Assembly (NCBI RefSeq): GCF_014648315.1 | Contig: NZ_BMQW01000003.1 | Location: 310,001 to 374,000 of the forward strand | Length of the DNA: 64,000 nt | Source of the DNA: Shewanella ulleungensis | Lineage (GTDB): Bacteria > Pseudomonadota > Gammaproteobacteria > Enterobacterales > Shewanellaceae | Reading direction: 5' to 3' | Shown here: piece by piece, positions 52,834 through 62,231 of the stretch | How the letters are laid out: each line of letters starts with the position of its first letter | Numbering within the stretch: the first letter of the stretch is position 1 | Translations under genes and position numbers: made by a program | Notes under the pieces: model-generated | Told to the model about the DNA's origin: nothing | What the model saw: only the letters and a program-made list of their open reading frames with translations | The model's database searches: none

Positions 52834-54771
52834 ATGATGCGATTTGCAAAAGATAAAAGCACGCTGTTAGTTTCAGCACTCCTTTCTACTATGTTGCTTT
52901 CTGGGTGCGACGGCGATAATGGCCAAGATGGTGTTAATGGATTAGATGGTACTAACGGTGTAAATGGCACAGATGGCACAGATGGCACAGATGGTACTAA
53001 TGGACTGTCTGCATTAGTCAATATTACTCAGCTGGAAGCTGGCAATGTGCAGTGTCCATTTGGTGGTCAGCAAATTGAGACCGGTTTAGATACTAACAAT
53101 AATAACGTGCTTGATGTTGCAGAAGTTGACGCTTCACAAACACAAGTGATTTGCAGTGCAACACATGGCCAGTTGAGTATTGATCTAGTTGGCCGTTATC
53201 AATCCGGTGTATATGGCTTAAGTGCTGCTGAAATTGTTGATTATCATGCAGGTAGCCAAACAGCATTTGTAGTAAATGCACAAAGTGGCAAAGTCGATTT
53301 ATTGAACTTATCGTCATTGACTCAAGCTGTTGTGACGGGAGAAGCGGGTTACACGCTAAATAATATCCCTAAAATCTCTGAATTAGATCTTAATTCGGAT
53401 ACTGGTTTAGCGTTGCTAGGTGCCGTGAATAGTGTCAGTGTGTCGGGTGATTTGCTCGCGGCAGCGGTTGAGCGTGCAGATGCGAATGGTAATGCTACGC
53501 AAGGTAATGGCATTGTGGCATTTTATCGATTGTCTGCCAGCGCATTACCTCAGTATTTATCGTCTGTTGACGTTGGAGCACTGCCCGATAATGTGACATT
53601 TAGCCCTGATGGCAGCGTACTTTTAGTCGCCAATGAGGGAGAGCCTAATAGCGATTATGATGTAGACCCAGAAGGATCTGTTGCCATTATTGATATCACT
53701 AATAATACGCCAGCAAGCTCGGCAACTATTGTTGGTTTTAGCGATTTTAATGTGGGAGGGACGCGAGCGGCAGAGCTAAGTGCCGACATTAAAATTAACG
53801 GACCAGGGGCAACAGTTGCTCAAGATTTAGAGCCAGAATATATTGCAGTATCGGCAGACAGTCAATTTGCTTATGTTAGTTTACAAGAAAATAACGCCAT
53901 GGCAGTGATTGATATTCAAGCTAAAACTGTCACGCGCATTAATGCTTTGGGTGTTAAAGATTTTGGTTTATTGGACAACAAAATCGATGCCAGTGATAAA
54001 GACGATATGGTTAATCTGCAATCGTACGCAGGTGTTTACGGTATGTATCAACCCGATACTATTGTTAGTTATCGTTGGAATGACACTGACTTTATTGTTA
54101 GTGCTAATGAAGGTGATGCCCGTGATTATGATGGTTTTTCAGAAGAAGCACGCGCCGAAGACTTAGCCCTTGACACTAACCATCCGCAATTTGCATCTAT
54201 TCAAGATGACACTCAACTCGCTCGTTTAAAAGTGACCACAAGCATAGGTGACGACAACAACGATGGCCTAGTTGATCGCATTATGGCGTATGGTGGACGT
54301 TCATTTTCAATTTGGACCGCACAAGGCCAACAAGTGTTTGACAGCGGTAGTGATTTTGAAGAAATCACCAGTGCTTTGTTAGGTATAAATTTTAATAACA
54401 ATAACGATGAAAATAACGGCGATAGCCGCAGCGATGACAAAGGCCCTGAACCAGAGGCGTTAGCAATAGGGCAACTTGGTGAACGTACTTATGCATTTAT
54501 TGGCTTAGAGCGTACTTCAGGCTTTATGATTTATGATATTAGCAATCCATTCGCGGTGTCGTTTGTAGATTACGTGCATAACCGCGACTTTAATGCCGAC
54601 TTTACTATTGATGGCGGTGACATTGAAGGACAGGCAGCCCAAGCGGGTGACTTAGGGCCAGAGGGAATGAAATTTATTACTGCAACCAATAGCCCAACTG
54701 GATTGCCTTTATTGATGATTGGCAATGAAGTTAGCGGCACCACAACCATATACCAATTATCAATTAACTAA
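52834..54771 (+). CDS. Choice-of-anchor I lipoprotein with collagen-like segment
   Basis: The 645-residue precursor has a lipobox (LLSGCD, cysteine near residue 25) and then a Gly-X-Y segment (about residues 26-57, NG/DG/TDG triplets). A short Cys-containing DUF7151-like domain follows (about 62-112), then a beta-propeller-like choice-of-anchor I domain with LPDNVTFSPDGSVLLVANEGEPN near 248 and GDARDYDGFSEEARAEDL near 428. Such proteins are surface or periplasmic and resemble phytase/alkaline-phosphatase-associated propellers; activity is unproven. Three identical 9-base repeats encode GTD units. The ATG has no clear ribosome site. Confidence 0.85.
   Translation: MMRFAKDKSTLLVSALLSTMLLSGCDGDNGQDGVNGLDGTNGVNGTDGTDGTDGTNGLSALVNITQLEAGNVQCPFGGQQIETGLDTNNNNVLDVAEVDASQTQVICSATHGQLSIDLVGRYQSGVYGLSAAEIVDYHAGSQTAFVVNAQSGKVDLLNLSSLTQAVVTGEAGYTLNNIPKISELDLNSDTGLALLGAVNSVSVSGDLLAAAVERADANGNATQGNGIVAFYRLSASALPQYLSSVDVGALPDNVTFSPDGSVLLVANEGEPNSDYDVDPEGSVAIIDITNNTPASSATIVGFSDFNVGGTRAAELSADIKINGPGATVAQDLEPEYIAVSADSQFAYVSLQENNAMAVIDIQAKTVTRINALGVKDFGLLDNKIDASDKDDMVNLQSYAGVYGMYQPDTIVSYRWNDTDFIVSANEGDARDYDGFSEEARAEDLALDTNHPQFASIQDDTQLARLKVTTSIGDDNNDGLVDRIMAYGGRSFSIWTAQGQQVFDSGSDFEEITSALLGINFNNNNDENNGDSRSDDKGPEPEALAIGQLGERTYAFIGLERTSGFMIYDISNPFAVSFVDYVHNRDFNADFTIDGGDIEGQAAQAGDLGPEGMKFITATNSPTGLPLLMIGNEVSGTTTIYQLSIN
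52966..52992 (+). repeat. Three perfect 9-bp tandem repeats in the collagen-like segment
   Basis: GGCACAGAT occurs three times without change (52966-52974, 52975-52983, 52984-52992). Each copy encodes Gly-Thr-Asp, so gain or loss keeps the frame. Identical repeats are slippage-prone and may vary between strains. Confidence 0.85.
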
Positions 54772-54796
54772 TTGATACTAATTGAATGTTGTGAAC

Positions 54797-54828
54797 AAAA
54801 CGCCAAGGCTAATATCCTTGGCGTTTTT
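54797..54828 (+). terminator. Terminator after the choice-of-anchor I gene
   Basis: AAAACGCCAAGG (54797-54808) and CCTTGGCGTTTT (54816-54827) form a perfect 12-bp stem with a 7-base loop and a U run. Confidence 0.9.
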
Positions 54829-54931
54829 CTGTTAACCGACAAAAAATTTTATGATGACAACGATTGAATATGTCGTAATTAACTTGAAATAAAACTATGA
54901 TAACCACCAAAGTGATTGCGGTGGAGTTGTT

Positions 54932-56695
54932 GTGATTTTAAGTCGATTGTATGCGTTTATGCCTGGTTTAGAGACCTTTGCTCGATATGAGAGAAGTTGG
55001 CTTAAAGACGATGTGACCGCAGCCTTATCTGTTGCGGCCGTGGCATTACCCGTTGCCATTGCGTATGCGCAACTCACTGGCGTGAACGCTGCTGTTGGCT
55101 TGTACTCTTGCGTGCTCCCCATGCTAGTTTACGCCTTGTTTGGTACATCTAGACAGCTCATTGTTGGCCCCGATGCTGCCACTTGTGCCGTGATTGCTGC
55201 GGTGGTCACGCCCCTTGCTGCTGGTGATAATTTAATGCATTGGCAGCTTGTCATGACCATGACGGTAATGACGGGTTTTTGGTGTTTAATTGCCAGTCGA
55301 TTTAAGTTAGGGGTATTGGCTGACTTTTTATCAAAACCCATTTTAATGGGGTTGCTCAACGGGGTCGCAATTACCATTATTGTTGGTCAGTTCTCAAAAA
55401 TATTTGGTTTTACTTTTGATGAAAAATACCTGTTAGAACGTTTAGGCGGGGCGCCGAGCTACTTGTCTCAAACCCATGTTCCAACGTTATTAATGGCAGT
55501 ATTAACAGTGATTGTTTATTTTGTGATGAAACGAATTAAACCCACTTGGCCAGCGTCAATGTTTGCCATTGCCGTAGGTGCTTTGTTGGTGTGGGTGTTT
55601 AAGCTTACCCAGTACGATATCGCGGTAATTGGTTCCGTGACGGGGGGGCTACCTTCATTTCAAACACCTGCATTTAATATCGGTATTGCGCGTGAACTCG
55701 TGATGCCTGCCCTTAACTTAGCCATGGTTAGCTTTGTCAGCATGATGCTTACCGCTCGAAGTTTTGCCGCTAAAAATGGTTATGACATAGACGCAGATAA
55801 AGAGTTTAAAGCCTTGGGTTTAGCTAATATTGCGTCGGCATTATCGCAAGGTTTTGCGGTCAGTGGTGCCGACTCTCGCACTGCGGTAAATGATGCTAAT
55901 GGCGGCAAAACCCAGTTAGTGTCGGTCATTGCTGCAGTATTAATTGCGATAGTGGCGATCTTTTTAACGGCACCACTTGAATATATACCAAGCGCTGCAT
56001 TAGGTGTGGTACTGGTCATTGCGTCAATACACCTTATCGATTTTAAAGCTATTTGGGTATTACGATTGCGCGACCGTCAAGCATTTTACTTGGCGCTGAC
56101 CACGTTATTTGCGGTGTTGTTTATTGGTGTTATTCCTGGGATTACGCTAGCGGTATTGCTTGGTTTATTTCAATTTTTACGCACGGTAATGCGCCCAACA
56201 GACCAAGTGTTGGGCCTTGATGCAAAAGGTATTATTCGCAGTATAGACGGCAGCGACAAAGCGACGGCGGTACCTGGAGTATTTATTTATCGGTTTAACT
56301 CTCCGCTAACCTATTTTAATTCAACCTATTTTAAGCGCAGATTACTTGAGCGTTTTGCGCGCCAGAATCAACTCGAGCCTGTTGATTGTGTGATTATTGA
56401 TGCTGTACCGTGTTTTACGCATTTAGATTTAAGCGTGATGGCCATGCTGACTGATATTGAAGTGTTACTGCGTAAACGTGGCGTTAGTTTAGTGCTAGCC
56501 GGCAGAAAGCGACAGTTAATAAGTTGGTTCGAACAAACGGATATGGTGTCAGGTGATGAGGGTATCACAATACGCTCGGATTTATATTTGGCATTAAGGT
56601 TACATCAAAGCCATTTGGCTGCCACTTTACAACCAACGACTAATGAAGATAATACTGCAGACAATCAGTCGGTTTTAATTCACAGTCAAATTTAA
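54932..56695 (+). CDS. SulP-family inorganic anion transporter with STAS domain
   Basis: The 587-residue protein has 10 to 12 membrane segments with the SulP signature region (VAALPVAIAYAQLTGVNAAVGLYS near residue 37 onward) and a cytoplasmic C-terminal STAS domain (about 455-555). Members carry sulfate, bicarbonate or dicarboxylates. The start is GTG preceded by GGTGGAG. No carbonic anhydrase or sulfate-metabolism gene is adjacent, so the substrate is open. A hairpin (56749-56775) without U run follows. Confidence 0.88.
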   Translation: MILSRLYAFMPGLETFARYERSWLKDDVTAALSVAAVALPVAIAYAQLTGVNAAVGLYSCVLPMLVYALFGTSRQLIVGPDAATCAVIAAVVTPLAAGDNLMHWQLVMTMTVMTGFWCLIASRFKLGVLADFLSKPILMGLLNGVAITIIVGQFSKIFGFTFDEKYLLERLGGAPSYLSQTHVPTLLMAVLTVIVYFVMKRIKPTWPASMFAIAVGALLVWVFKLTQYDIAVIGSVTGGLPSFQTPAFNIGIARELVMPALNLAMVSFVSMMLTARSFAAKNGYDIDADKEFKALGLANIASALSQGFAVSGADSRTAVNDANGGKTQLVSVIAAVLIAIVAIFLTAPLEYIPSAALGVVLVIASIHLIDFKAIWVLRLRDRQAFYLALTTLFAVLFIGVIPGITLAVLLGLFQFLRTVMRPTDQVLGLDAKGIIRSIDGSDKATAVPGVFIYRFNSPLTYFNSTYFKRRLLERFARQNQLEPVDCVIIDAVPCFTHLDLSVMAMLTDIEVLLRKRGVSLVLAGRKRQLISWFEQTDMVSGDEGITIRSDLYLALRLHQSHLAATLQPTTNEDNTADNQSVLIHSQI

Positions 56696-56748
56696 TCGAT
56701 ATCCTAAATAAGTATCTGATTATTAAGGGTTTTAATATATGTTGTCTG

Positions 56749-56775
56749 GGGCGGTTTTATTCTATAAAATCGCCC
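56749..56775 (+). other. Hairpin after the SulP gene
   Basis: GGGCGGTTTTAT (56749-56760) and ATAAAATCGCCC (56764-56775) form a 12-bp stem with one G-U pair and a 3-base loop. No U run follows, so termination is only possible. Confidence 0.45.
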
Positions 56776-56900
56776 TAAATAATTGAGGTATGGCAATCAT
56801 ACCTTGTAATGACGCCCCCTCGAAAATCAGACTCTTAACTTCCTTTCTGAGTCCTTAAGTAAAGTAAAAAGCGTAGTCTTTCTGTTTGGATGTGGCATGT

Positions 56901-57524
56901 ATGGTTTCGCAAGTAAGTGAAGCAATGCTGGATGTGATCGCAGATGCGTTGGTCGATAAAGGATACATCCTTCTATCTGACATCATTCCTGATTATGTAA
57001 GCTTAGCCTTGCTTGAAAAAATGCAAGCTGAGCAAGATATTAATTTTAAAGAGGCGGCCATTGGCCGAGGTATTGAGCAACAAATCAATACTGAAATTCG
57101 CTCGGATAAAATTAGTTGGTTAGACAATCAAGATCATACAGATCGTGAATACCTTTCGATTATGGACCAATTAAAAGAGGGCTTAAATCGACGCTTATTC
57201 ATGGGGTTGTTTGATTTTGAAAGTCATTATGCCGTATACGAACCTGGTGCGTTTTATAAAAAACATGTCGATGCATTACACGGCAGCCAGAATCGTATTT
57301 TGTCGACAGTGTTTTTCTTGAATCCAGAATGGCAAGAAAGCGATGGTGGTGAGTTGGTTATTTATGACGAACTTGATCAACAACTCGATGTGGTTAATCC
57401 GCAAATTGGTACGCTCGTTTTATTTTTAAGTGAGCGCTTTCCACATGAAGTACGTCCAACGTTTAAAACTCGCAAGAGTATTGCGGGTTGGTTTAGAGTA
57501 AGTAACGCTAATCACGGCTTTTAG
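56901..57524 (+). CDS. 2OG-Fe(II) oxygenase
   Basis: The 207-residue protein has the double-stranded beta-helix oxygenase domain with the iron-binding HVD (near residue 122, KKHVDALHG), the distal histidine in FPHEVRP and the 2-oxoglutarate arginine in TRKSIAGWFR. This resembles prolyl-4-hydroxylase-like (PKHD) proteins; the substrate is unknown. ATG 56901 is preferred to TTG 56886 and GTG 56892, which are in frame but weakly supported. Confidence 0.85.
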   Translation: MVSQVSEAMLDVIADALVDKGYILLSDIIPDYVSLALLEKMQAEQDINFKEAAIGRGIEQQINTEIRSDKISWLDNQDHTDREYLSIMDQLKEGLNRRLFMGLFDFESHYAVYEPGAFYKKHVDALHGSQNRILSTVFFLNPEWQESDGGELVIYDELDQQLDVVNPQIGTLVLFLSERFPHEVRPTFKTRKSIAGWFRVSNANHGF

Positions 57525-57546
57525 TCGTTAATTTTTGATGATTGAG

Positions 57547-57587
57547 ACACAGATAATTATGTCGATAATGATTATCTGTGTTTTTAT
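57547..57587 (+). terminator. Terminator after the 2OG oxygenase gene
   Basis: ACACAGATAAT (57547-57557) and ATTATCTGTGT (57571-57581) form an 11-bp stem with a 13-base loop, followed by TTTTTAT. Confidence 0.8.
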
Positions 57588-57884
57588 AACACGCTATTTT
57601 TATTGATATAATTCCTCAGTATTTTTGTAAGCAGCAGTTGTTGCCATGTTTTCTTACAATAATGTAACTGCTTGCCTGCACTGATACTTTTCAATTTAGT
57701 CACTATTGATATACGATAATGTGATATTAATCGTGTTCATCATTTGCTTATGTTGTTGGAACTCAAATTTTATTAACATCAACAAAATAATCTTACTACT
57801 TTGACCGTTTTTATTTCGATAGTGTAGGTATTGGCGAGCGAGACGATAAAATAACAAACTAATTTACATAAGGAAGACAATAGA
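57588..57884. other. Intergenic region upstream of the small periplasmic gene
   Basis: Nearly 300 bases of AT-rich DNA. No RNA gene or protein-coding frame was recognised. It must hold the promoter of the next gene. Confidence 0.5.
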
Positions 57885-58289
57885 ATGTTCAAACCAGCAA
57901 TGTGGATTTTGGCTTCATCATTTGTATGCTTCAGCTCGTCTTCGTTTGCAGAAGATGCAGCTGAAAAAGCTTTTACCAATGAATTAATTGAATGTGCTGC
58001 ATATTATCAAATTAGCTCTGAAGCAATTGCTGCAATGAATGCACCGCAAATGAAGGCTGTAGGCGAACGATTAAAGACTTCTGCAACAGATGCGGTAACG
58101 CTTGCCAGTAAATATCGCGGTGCTGAACAAATTGAAAAAGATGTTGCTGCTGCTAAACAGGCACAAGTTGAAAAGTTAGCTGGGTCAAACAATCTGGGCG
58201 GTTTAATGGCGCAGTATAAAGACTCTTGCAAGACGTTAGTTGATGACCCGCAAAAGCGTTTAGATTACTGGACAATGGCAACAATGTAA
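57885..58289 (+). CDS. Hypothetical secreted small protein
   Basis: The 134-residue precursor has a clean signal peptide (cleavage after SSSFA, about residue 22) and a mature helical protein with two cysteines (one near 35 in ECAAYY, one near 112 in KDSCKTL), likely forming one disulfide. A lysine/alanine-rich stretch lies between. No family recognised. AAGGAAG precedes the ATG. It is converging with the ydb genes. Confidence 0.75.
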   Translation: MFKPAMWILASSFVCFSSSSFAEDAAEKAFTNELIECAAYYQISSEAIAAMNAPQMKAVGERLKTSATDAVTLASKYRGAEQIEKDVAAAKQAQVEKLAGSNNLGGLMAQYKDSCKTLVDDPQKRLDYWTMATM

Positions 58290-58363
58290 TGCTGTCGCAG
58301 TCAAGTCATGGTGGAAAAAACCAGTAATAGAGCTCGTCGTAAGTGAGAGTAGTTATTTAAGCG

Positions 58364-58696
58364 TTATTTAGTTAACCATTTTCCTTGCGGCGTTTGTATT
58401 ATATGACCAGACTCTGCCGCTTGTATGGCTTTTTGTGCAGCAAGCTTTGCAACCGTATCCAGTTTTATGTGGTTACGTTCAGCAATAACAAGATAATACT
58501 TTTTACGTTTTTCGTTTACCACTCGGACCAACGCTTGAGTTTCTTGACTATCTACCACCACGCCTAAATAGCCATTTGTTTGTTCTCCAACCCAGCCCGA
58601 TGTTTTGGCTTGTTGTAAGGTTACAGCCCAGACACTCGAGCACCATAATAGGCTGATGGCACACAATAGTGTCACGATTGCTAATGAAGGTTTCAT
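58364..58696 (-). CDS. ydbL: YdbL-family (DUF1318) periplasmic protein
   Basis: The 110-residue precursor has a signal peptide (cleavage near residue 24, VWA) and the DUF1318 domain (GWVGEQTNGYLGVV near 34). In E. coli YdbL works with YdbH and YnbE, and the YdbH-YnbE pair is an AsmA-like bridge for outer-membrane lipid homeostasis. YdbL is thought to assist YdbH-YnbE. GGAGAG precedes the ATG; it is 12 bases after ynbE. Confidence 0.9.
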   Translation of the reverse strand: MKPSLAIVTLLCAISLLWCSSVWAVTLQQAKTSGWVGEQTNGYLGVVVDSQETQALVRVVNEKRKKYYLVIAERNHIKLDTVAKLAAQKAIQAAESGHIIQTPQGKWLTK

Positions 58697-58708
58697 CGTG
58701 CTCTCCGC

Positions 58709-58909
58709 TTAAAATAACTCATCATTTTCAATCAAAGTATCTAACTCTTTATCGACTTTGATCCTAATCTCATGTTCAATTTTGACATTAAGATTAATCA
58801 CTATGGGTTTATCAGGTGGCTCAATTTTAACTGTGGGTGTGCAACCTGACAGCGACAAAGAGCCAAGCAAGATACTAATGCTAACAATATATATCGACGA
58901 ATATTTCAC
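58709..58909 (-). CDS. ynbE: YnbE-family outer-membrane lipoprotein
   Basis: The 66-residue product has a lipobox (LSLSGC, cysteine near residue 23) and the conserved PTVKIEPPDKPIVINLNVKI stretch. YnbE is known to multimerise and extend the YdbH beta-structure to the outer membrane. The start is GTG with AAGGA 7 bases upstream. It lies between ydbH and ydbL, as in E. coli. Confidence 0.92.
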   Translation of the reverse strand: MKYSSIYIVSISILLGSLSLSGCTPTVKIEPPDKPIVINLNVKIEHEIRIKVDKELDTLIENDELF

Positions 58910-58940
58910 GTGGATTTCCTTATAATACTACTGACTAATG

Positions 58941-61900
58941 TTACTGGACTTTGGTTTCAATCTTGTTTTGCAATTGGTTGCCTATCTGAGTGCTTTTGTA
59001 TAATTGAATAAGGTTTTCTTGGTGGTCATAGTTAAGATGAACAGGGCGCTCAATGTCGCGACTTTTTCCTTTAACGCCTACATAAATAAAAGCATCGCCG
59101 TTAGGGGTCATATCAAAAGTGCTCGATAACTCAGTGTAGTTAAGATGCTCGAGTGCTGTAAATACCAACTCTAAATAAGGTTGAGATATGGCCAGTTGCT
59201 CCATTGCTGGATTACCTGCTACTTCGATTAACCCTCCAGGCTTACGAGCGGCTAGTTTTCCGCCAGCAATGGTTACTTTACCATCGACTAACTCGGCAGG
59301 GAGTACACCATCAAAAATACCGCTGGCTTTTACACCTACTTGAGGCTGTTCCTCTAAAAATGTAGCTAAACTTAACCCCTGCAATAAAAGATATCCATGA
59401 GATTTCTCATGCAATTTAAGCACAAACTCTGGCAGTAAAAACTGTCCGTCTAGCATGTCACCACTTGCGGTTAAACTGACGTTGGTTTCGCTTAATCCGG
59501 TGATTTGTTGAAGCCAGTTTTCAGGAACTTTATTGCCGTCTTTGTTTAATTCAATGTTGGCATTGATGTTGAGGTTAGTCATTAATAAACCCACATTAGC
59601 TTTTTTTAAACTAATGGCTGTTTGAGGGCATACTAATACGCTTTGCGCAAAGTGTTGTTCTGCTTGCGGAGTGTTCGGTTTGTCATGTTGCTGTTGCCAG
59701 TTAAATTGGCACTGTGCAAATATATCCCCACCAATAAATGATTTGTCAGCTAAGCGGCCTGATAACGATGAAAGTTGTTGCTGAATCTTCATTTCAAATT
59801 GGCTGCTGTTATTGATCTCGCTTAACGCAAAACCTGCCACTAATCGGCTGTGACCTTGAAGGTCAAAGTTATTGGGTAATGGTTGTACTTTTTTCAGGGT
59901 ATTAAGAGCCGCTTCAATGTCGGTGTCAAATGTCCATTGGCCTGCTAGTGAAAGAGGACTTTTTTCATCGGCAAATTTTAATAAATGGTAACTACTTAAT
60001 GTAAGGGTATCTAATTGCCATTGCTCGGTGCCTACCAATAAGCCTTTTGACAAATTAAGTTGTTGCTGCAAATTGACACTATCAAGAGCAAGCAAGGGTT
60101 GACGACGACTTTTACCAACTTGTTTTACGGCATCAAGTTGCTTAATGTTCCAACTAATATGGTTGGCGGTCGGGGTTTGTAACCAACGGGTAAAACCTTG
60201 CTTAATGCCTTCATCGCCATTTAGGCTAAATAAAACCTCTTGTTGTACGTCAATGCTAGCAATGTTGGCCGTGGCATTGGTGGTGATTGTTTTTATACTT
60301 TTTTGGCTGATGATTTGCTGGCCGATAAATTGTTTTGCGGTAACGGTAAATGGTGCCAATTGAATATCGAGGTTGTTACTTTTCTTAATGCTTGAGGTGT
60401 GAGCAAAACTAAGTGTCAACGAGGCAAGTTGCGCTGCGGTATCTTTTTGAATTTTATGAGTGGCTTTCTCACCATCTTGATGGGTAATGTATAGTTTATC
60501 AATTGTAATAGTCGAACTTGGGAATAGGGCGACATCAATATCACTTTTCTGTTGACTCCCTATCGTACCTTTCAATATTACTGAGGCTTTCTCAACGCTA
60601 ATCTGTTCGATATCAATATCTGGCAATAATGTTTTGAGGTTAATTGGCTCAACATTGGACGCTGTATTTGGTGAGGCTAACTCAATACTCCAATCAAAAT
60701 CACTGCGCCATTGTTGTTGGCTATTTGCCTTGATGTGGCTTAATGACAGTAGGGTGTTTAAGCGCAAGCCCTTAAGGTTTAGCGTTAGATTAGGCATGGA
60801 CACTTGTGTTGTTGCAGTGTCATGTTGAAGTGGGATGAACACTTCAACTGGCTGTGTCATATTAACGGCGAGGTTAGGCTGCTCTGTTGAAGGCTGCAGT
60901 TGCTCAATGATGTGATGGATATGTAGTTTGCTGTCAGGATTGGTAATCAGTGAATCCACTAATTGCTTGATGTCGTCATCACTAGGACTCAGTTGATACT
61001 TGATAGGTGCAATCGATAATTTTAATGCTAATGTTTCAAGCATGTTTTGCGTTTCAAGCTTCGCTTTGAACGGATCTTGAATAGGATATTGACCTATATC
61101 TAGCGTGAAATTAAGCGCTTGTTTTGGAGTGAAAAAGACACTTGGCCAACGCGATGAGTGTAATGATAAATCGCGTATCGATTGCTGACTATTAAGTTCG
61201 CCAGTGATTAAGTTCAGCGTGGTGTGAGTGGTCCATTGACCTTGAACCGATAATTGCTGCTCAGTGATAGGTTTGAGTATTTTTGTCAGTTGTTGATGTA
61301 AGCCGTTTAGTAGGTTGTTACTATTTGGATTGGCCTTAAATTGTTTATCATGCAATAAGTTTAAATATTGCTGTAGTGACTCAAGTCCCTGATAACTTGA
61401 ACCTAAGTCAACCAAACTGTCAAATTCCCAAGCACGTTTACCAAGCGTTGCATCGACACTGAATAATGGGAACTCATCAAAACGCCATACTGTATTGAGT
61501 TTACCTGTTTTTGATAATGTTAGATTGTCCATGGTTAAACTGTGTTGTTTTGCTTGTGCGGTATCTAACAAAGGTAATCTTATTGTGATATTACCTAAAT
61601 TAATGGTTGGGAGTTTGGCAAGGTTCAATTGTAACGTAGCAGGTGAGTCTTCTGTTTGTTGCGATTGCCTTATAAAAAAACTTTCACCTAAGTCGACATA
61701 TACGCTTTGTGTTTCAATGCTGACAATATCGTTGGCATTGAATTGTTGATTTTTAAGCATTTGTATACTGTCGCGCAGTTCAAGATTAAACTCTTGTACA
61801 GCAATATGGCTGTCTTCTATTTTGAGGATAAGCCTTGGAATATAAATATGATTCAATGAGACATATTCAGCATCGAAATTAAGGATTTCAATATGATTGT

Positions 61901-62024
61901 CTGCGAGTAAATTATTAAGCAGTTTTACCGTCAATGGCTTGGCATGTTCGATAATTGCCCACACTAAACCTACTGCGCATAACAGTATAAAAACTAAAAT
62001 CCTTTTTATGGTAAATATGCGCAA
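58941..62024 (-). CDS. ydbH: YdbH, AsmA-like envelope-bridging protein
   Basis: The 1027-residue protein has one N-terminal inner-membrane helix (about 8-26) and a long repetitive beta-rich periplasmic chain ending in the dicarboxylate-like C-terminal domain (GVLPAELVDGKVTIAGGKLAARKPGG near 915). E. coli YdbH has 879 residues, so this one is longer. It is an AsmA-type bridge with YnbE, taking part in phospholipid movement to the outer membrane. The start is TTG preceded by GAGTGAG; no better codon lies near. Confidence 0.9.
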   Translation of the reverse strand: MRIFTIKRILVFILLCAVGLVWAIIEHAKPLTVKLLNNLLADNHIEILNFDAEYVSLNHIYIPRLILKIEDSHIAVQEFNLELRDSIQMLKNQQFNANDIVSIETQSVYVDLGESFFIRQSQQTEDSPATLQLNLAKLPTINLGNITIRLPLLDTAQAKQHSLTMDNLTLSKTGKLNTVWRFDEFPLFSVDATLGKRAWEFDSLVDLGSSYQGLESLQQYLNLLHDKQFKANPNSNNLLNGLHQQLTKILKPITEQQLSVQGQWTTHTTLNLITGELNSQQSIRDLSLHSSRWPSVFFTPKQALNFTLDIGQYPIQDPFKAKLETQNMLETLALKLSIAPIKYQLSPSDDDIKQLVDSLITNPDSKLHIHHIIEQLQPSTEQPNLAVNMTQPVEVFIPLQHDTATTQVSMPNLTLNLKGLRLNTLLSLSHIKANSQQQWRSDFDWSIELASPNTASNVEPINLKTLLPDIDIEQISVEKASVILKGTIGSQQKSDIDVALFPSSTITIDKLYITHQDGEKATHKIQKDTAAQLASLTLSFAHTSSIKKSNNLDIQLAPFTVTAKQFIGQQIISQKSIKTITTNATANIASIDVQQEVLFSLNGDEGIKQGFTRWLQTPTANHISWNIKQLDAVKQVGKSRRQPLLALDSVNLQQQLNLSKGLLVGTEQWQLDTLTLSSYHLLKFADEKSPLSLAGQWTFDTDIEAALNTLKKVQPLPNNFDLQGHSRLVAGFALSEINNSSQFEMKIQQQLSSLSGRLADKSFIGGDIFAQCQFNWQQQHDKPNTPQAEQHFAQSVLVCPQTAISLKKANVGLLMTNLNINANIELNKDGNKVPENWLQQITGLSETNVSLTASGDMLDGQFLLPEFVLKLHEKSHGYLLLQGLSLATFLEEQPQVGVKASGIFDGVLPAELVDGKVTIAGGKLAARKPGGLIEVAGNPAMEQLAISQPYLELVFTALEHLNYTELSSTFDMTPNGDAFIYVGVKGKSRDIERPVHLNYDHQENLIQLYKSTQIGNQLQNKIETKVQ

Positions 62025-62189
62025 TAGTGACTCACTCGTTGCTTCTGTTTTGCTGTGTTTTAGCGTTGTTACAGCTCAACAATGTAGTTAGATCGATTTC
62101 GATTTAACTTAAGGTTAGCATGTTAACAGTTTGATTGAATTACCCTATAAAAGATAATTAATCCCTTTAGTGCGCCAATATGGCAATAA

Positions 62190-62212
62190 AAAAGGCGCAA
62201 TTAAGCGCCTTA
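62190..62212 (-). terminator. Terminator after cdd
   Basis: AAGGCGC (62192-62198) and GCGCCTT (62205-62211) form a 7-bp stem with a 6-base loop. On the minus strand a run of six U follows. It lies just past the cdd stop. Confidence 0.8.
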
Positions 62213-62231
62213 TGGATAACTGTTGAATTGA

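Noticed and set aside
52966..52992. Short tandem repeats as a CRISPR array
   Set aside because: The repeats are 9 bp, contiguous, coding and without spacers.
52812..53021. Proline-rich open frame opposite the collagen-like tract
   Set aside because: It is the antisense shadow of the Gly-X-Y repeats (GGN read as NCC) and has no ribosome site.
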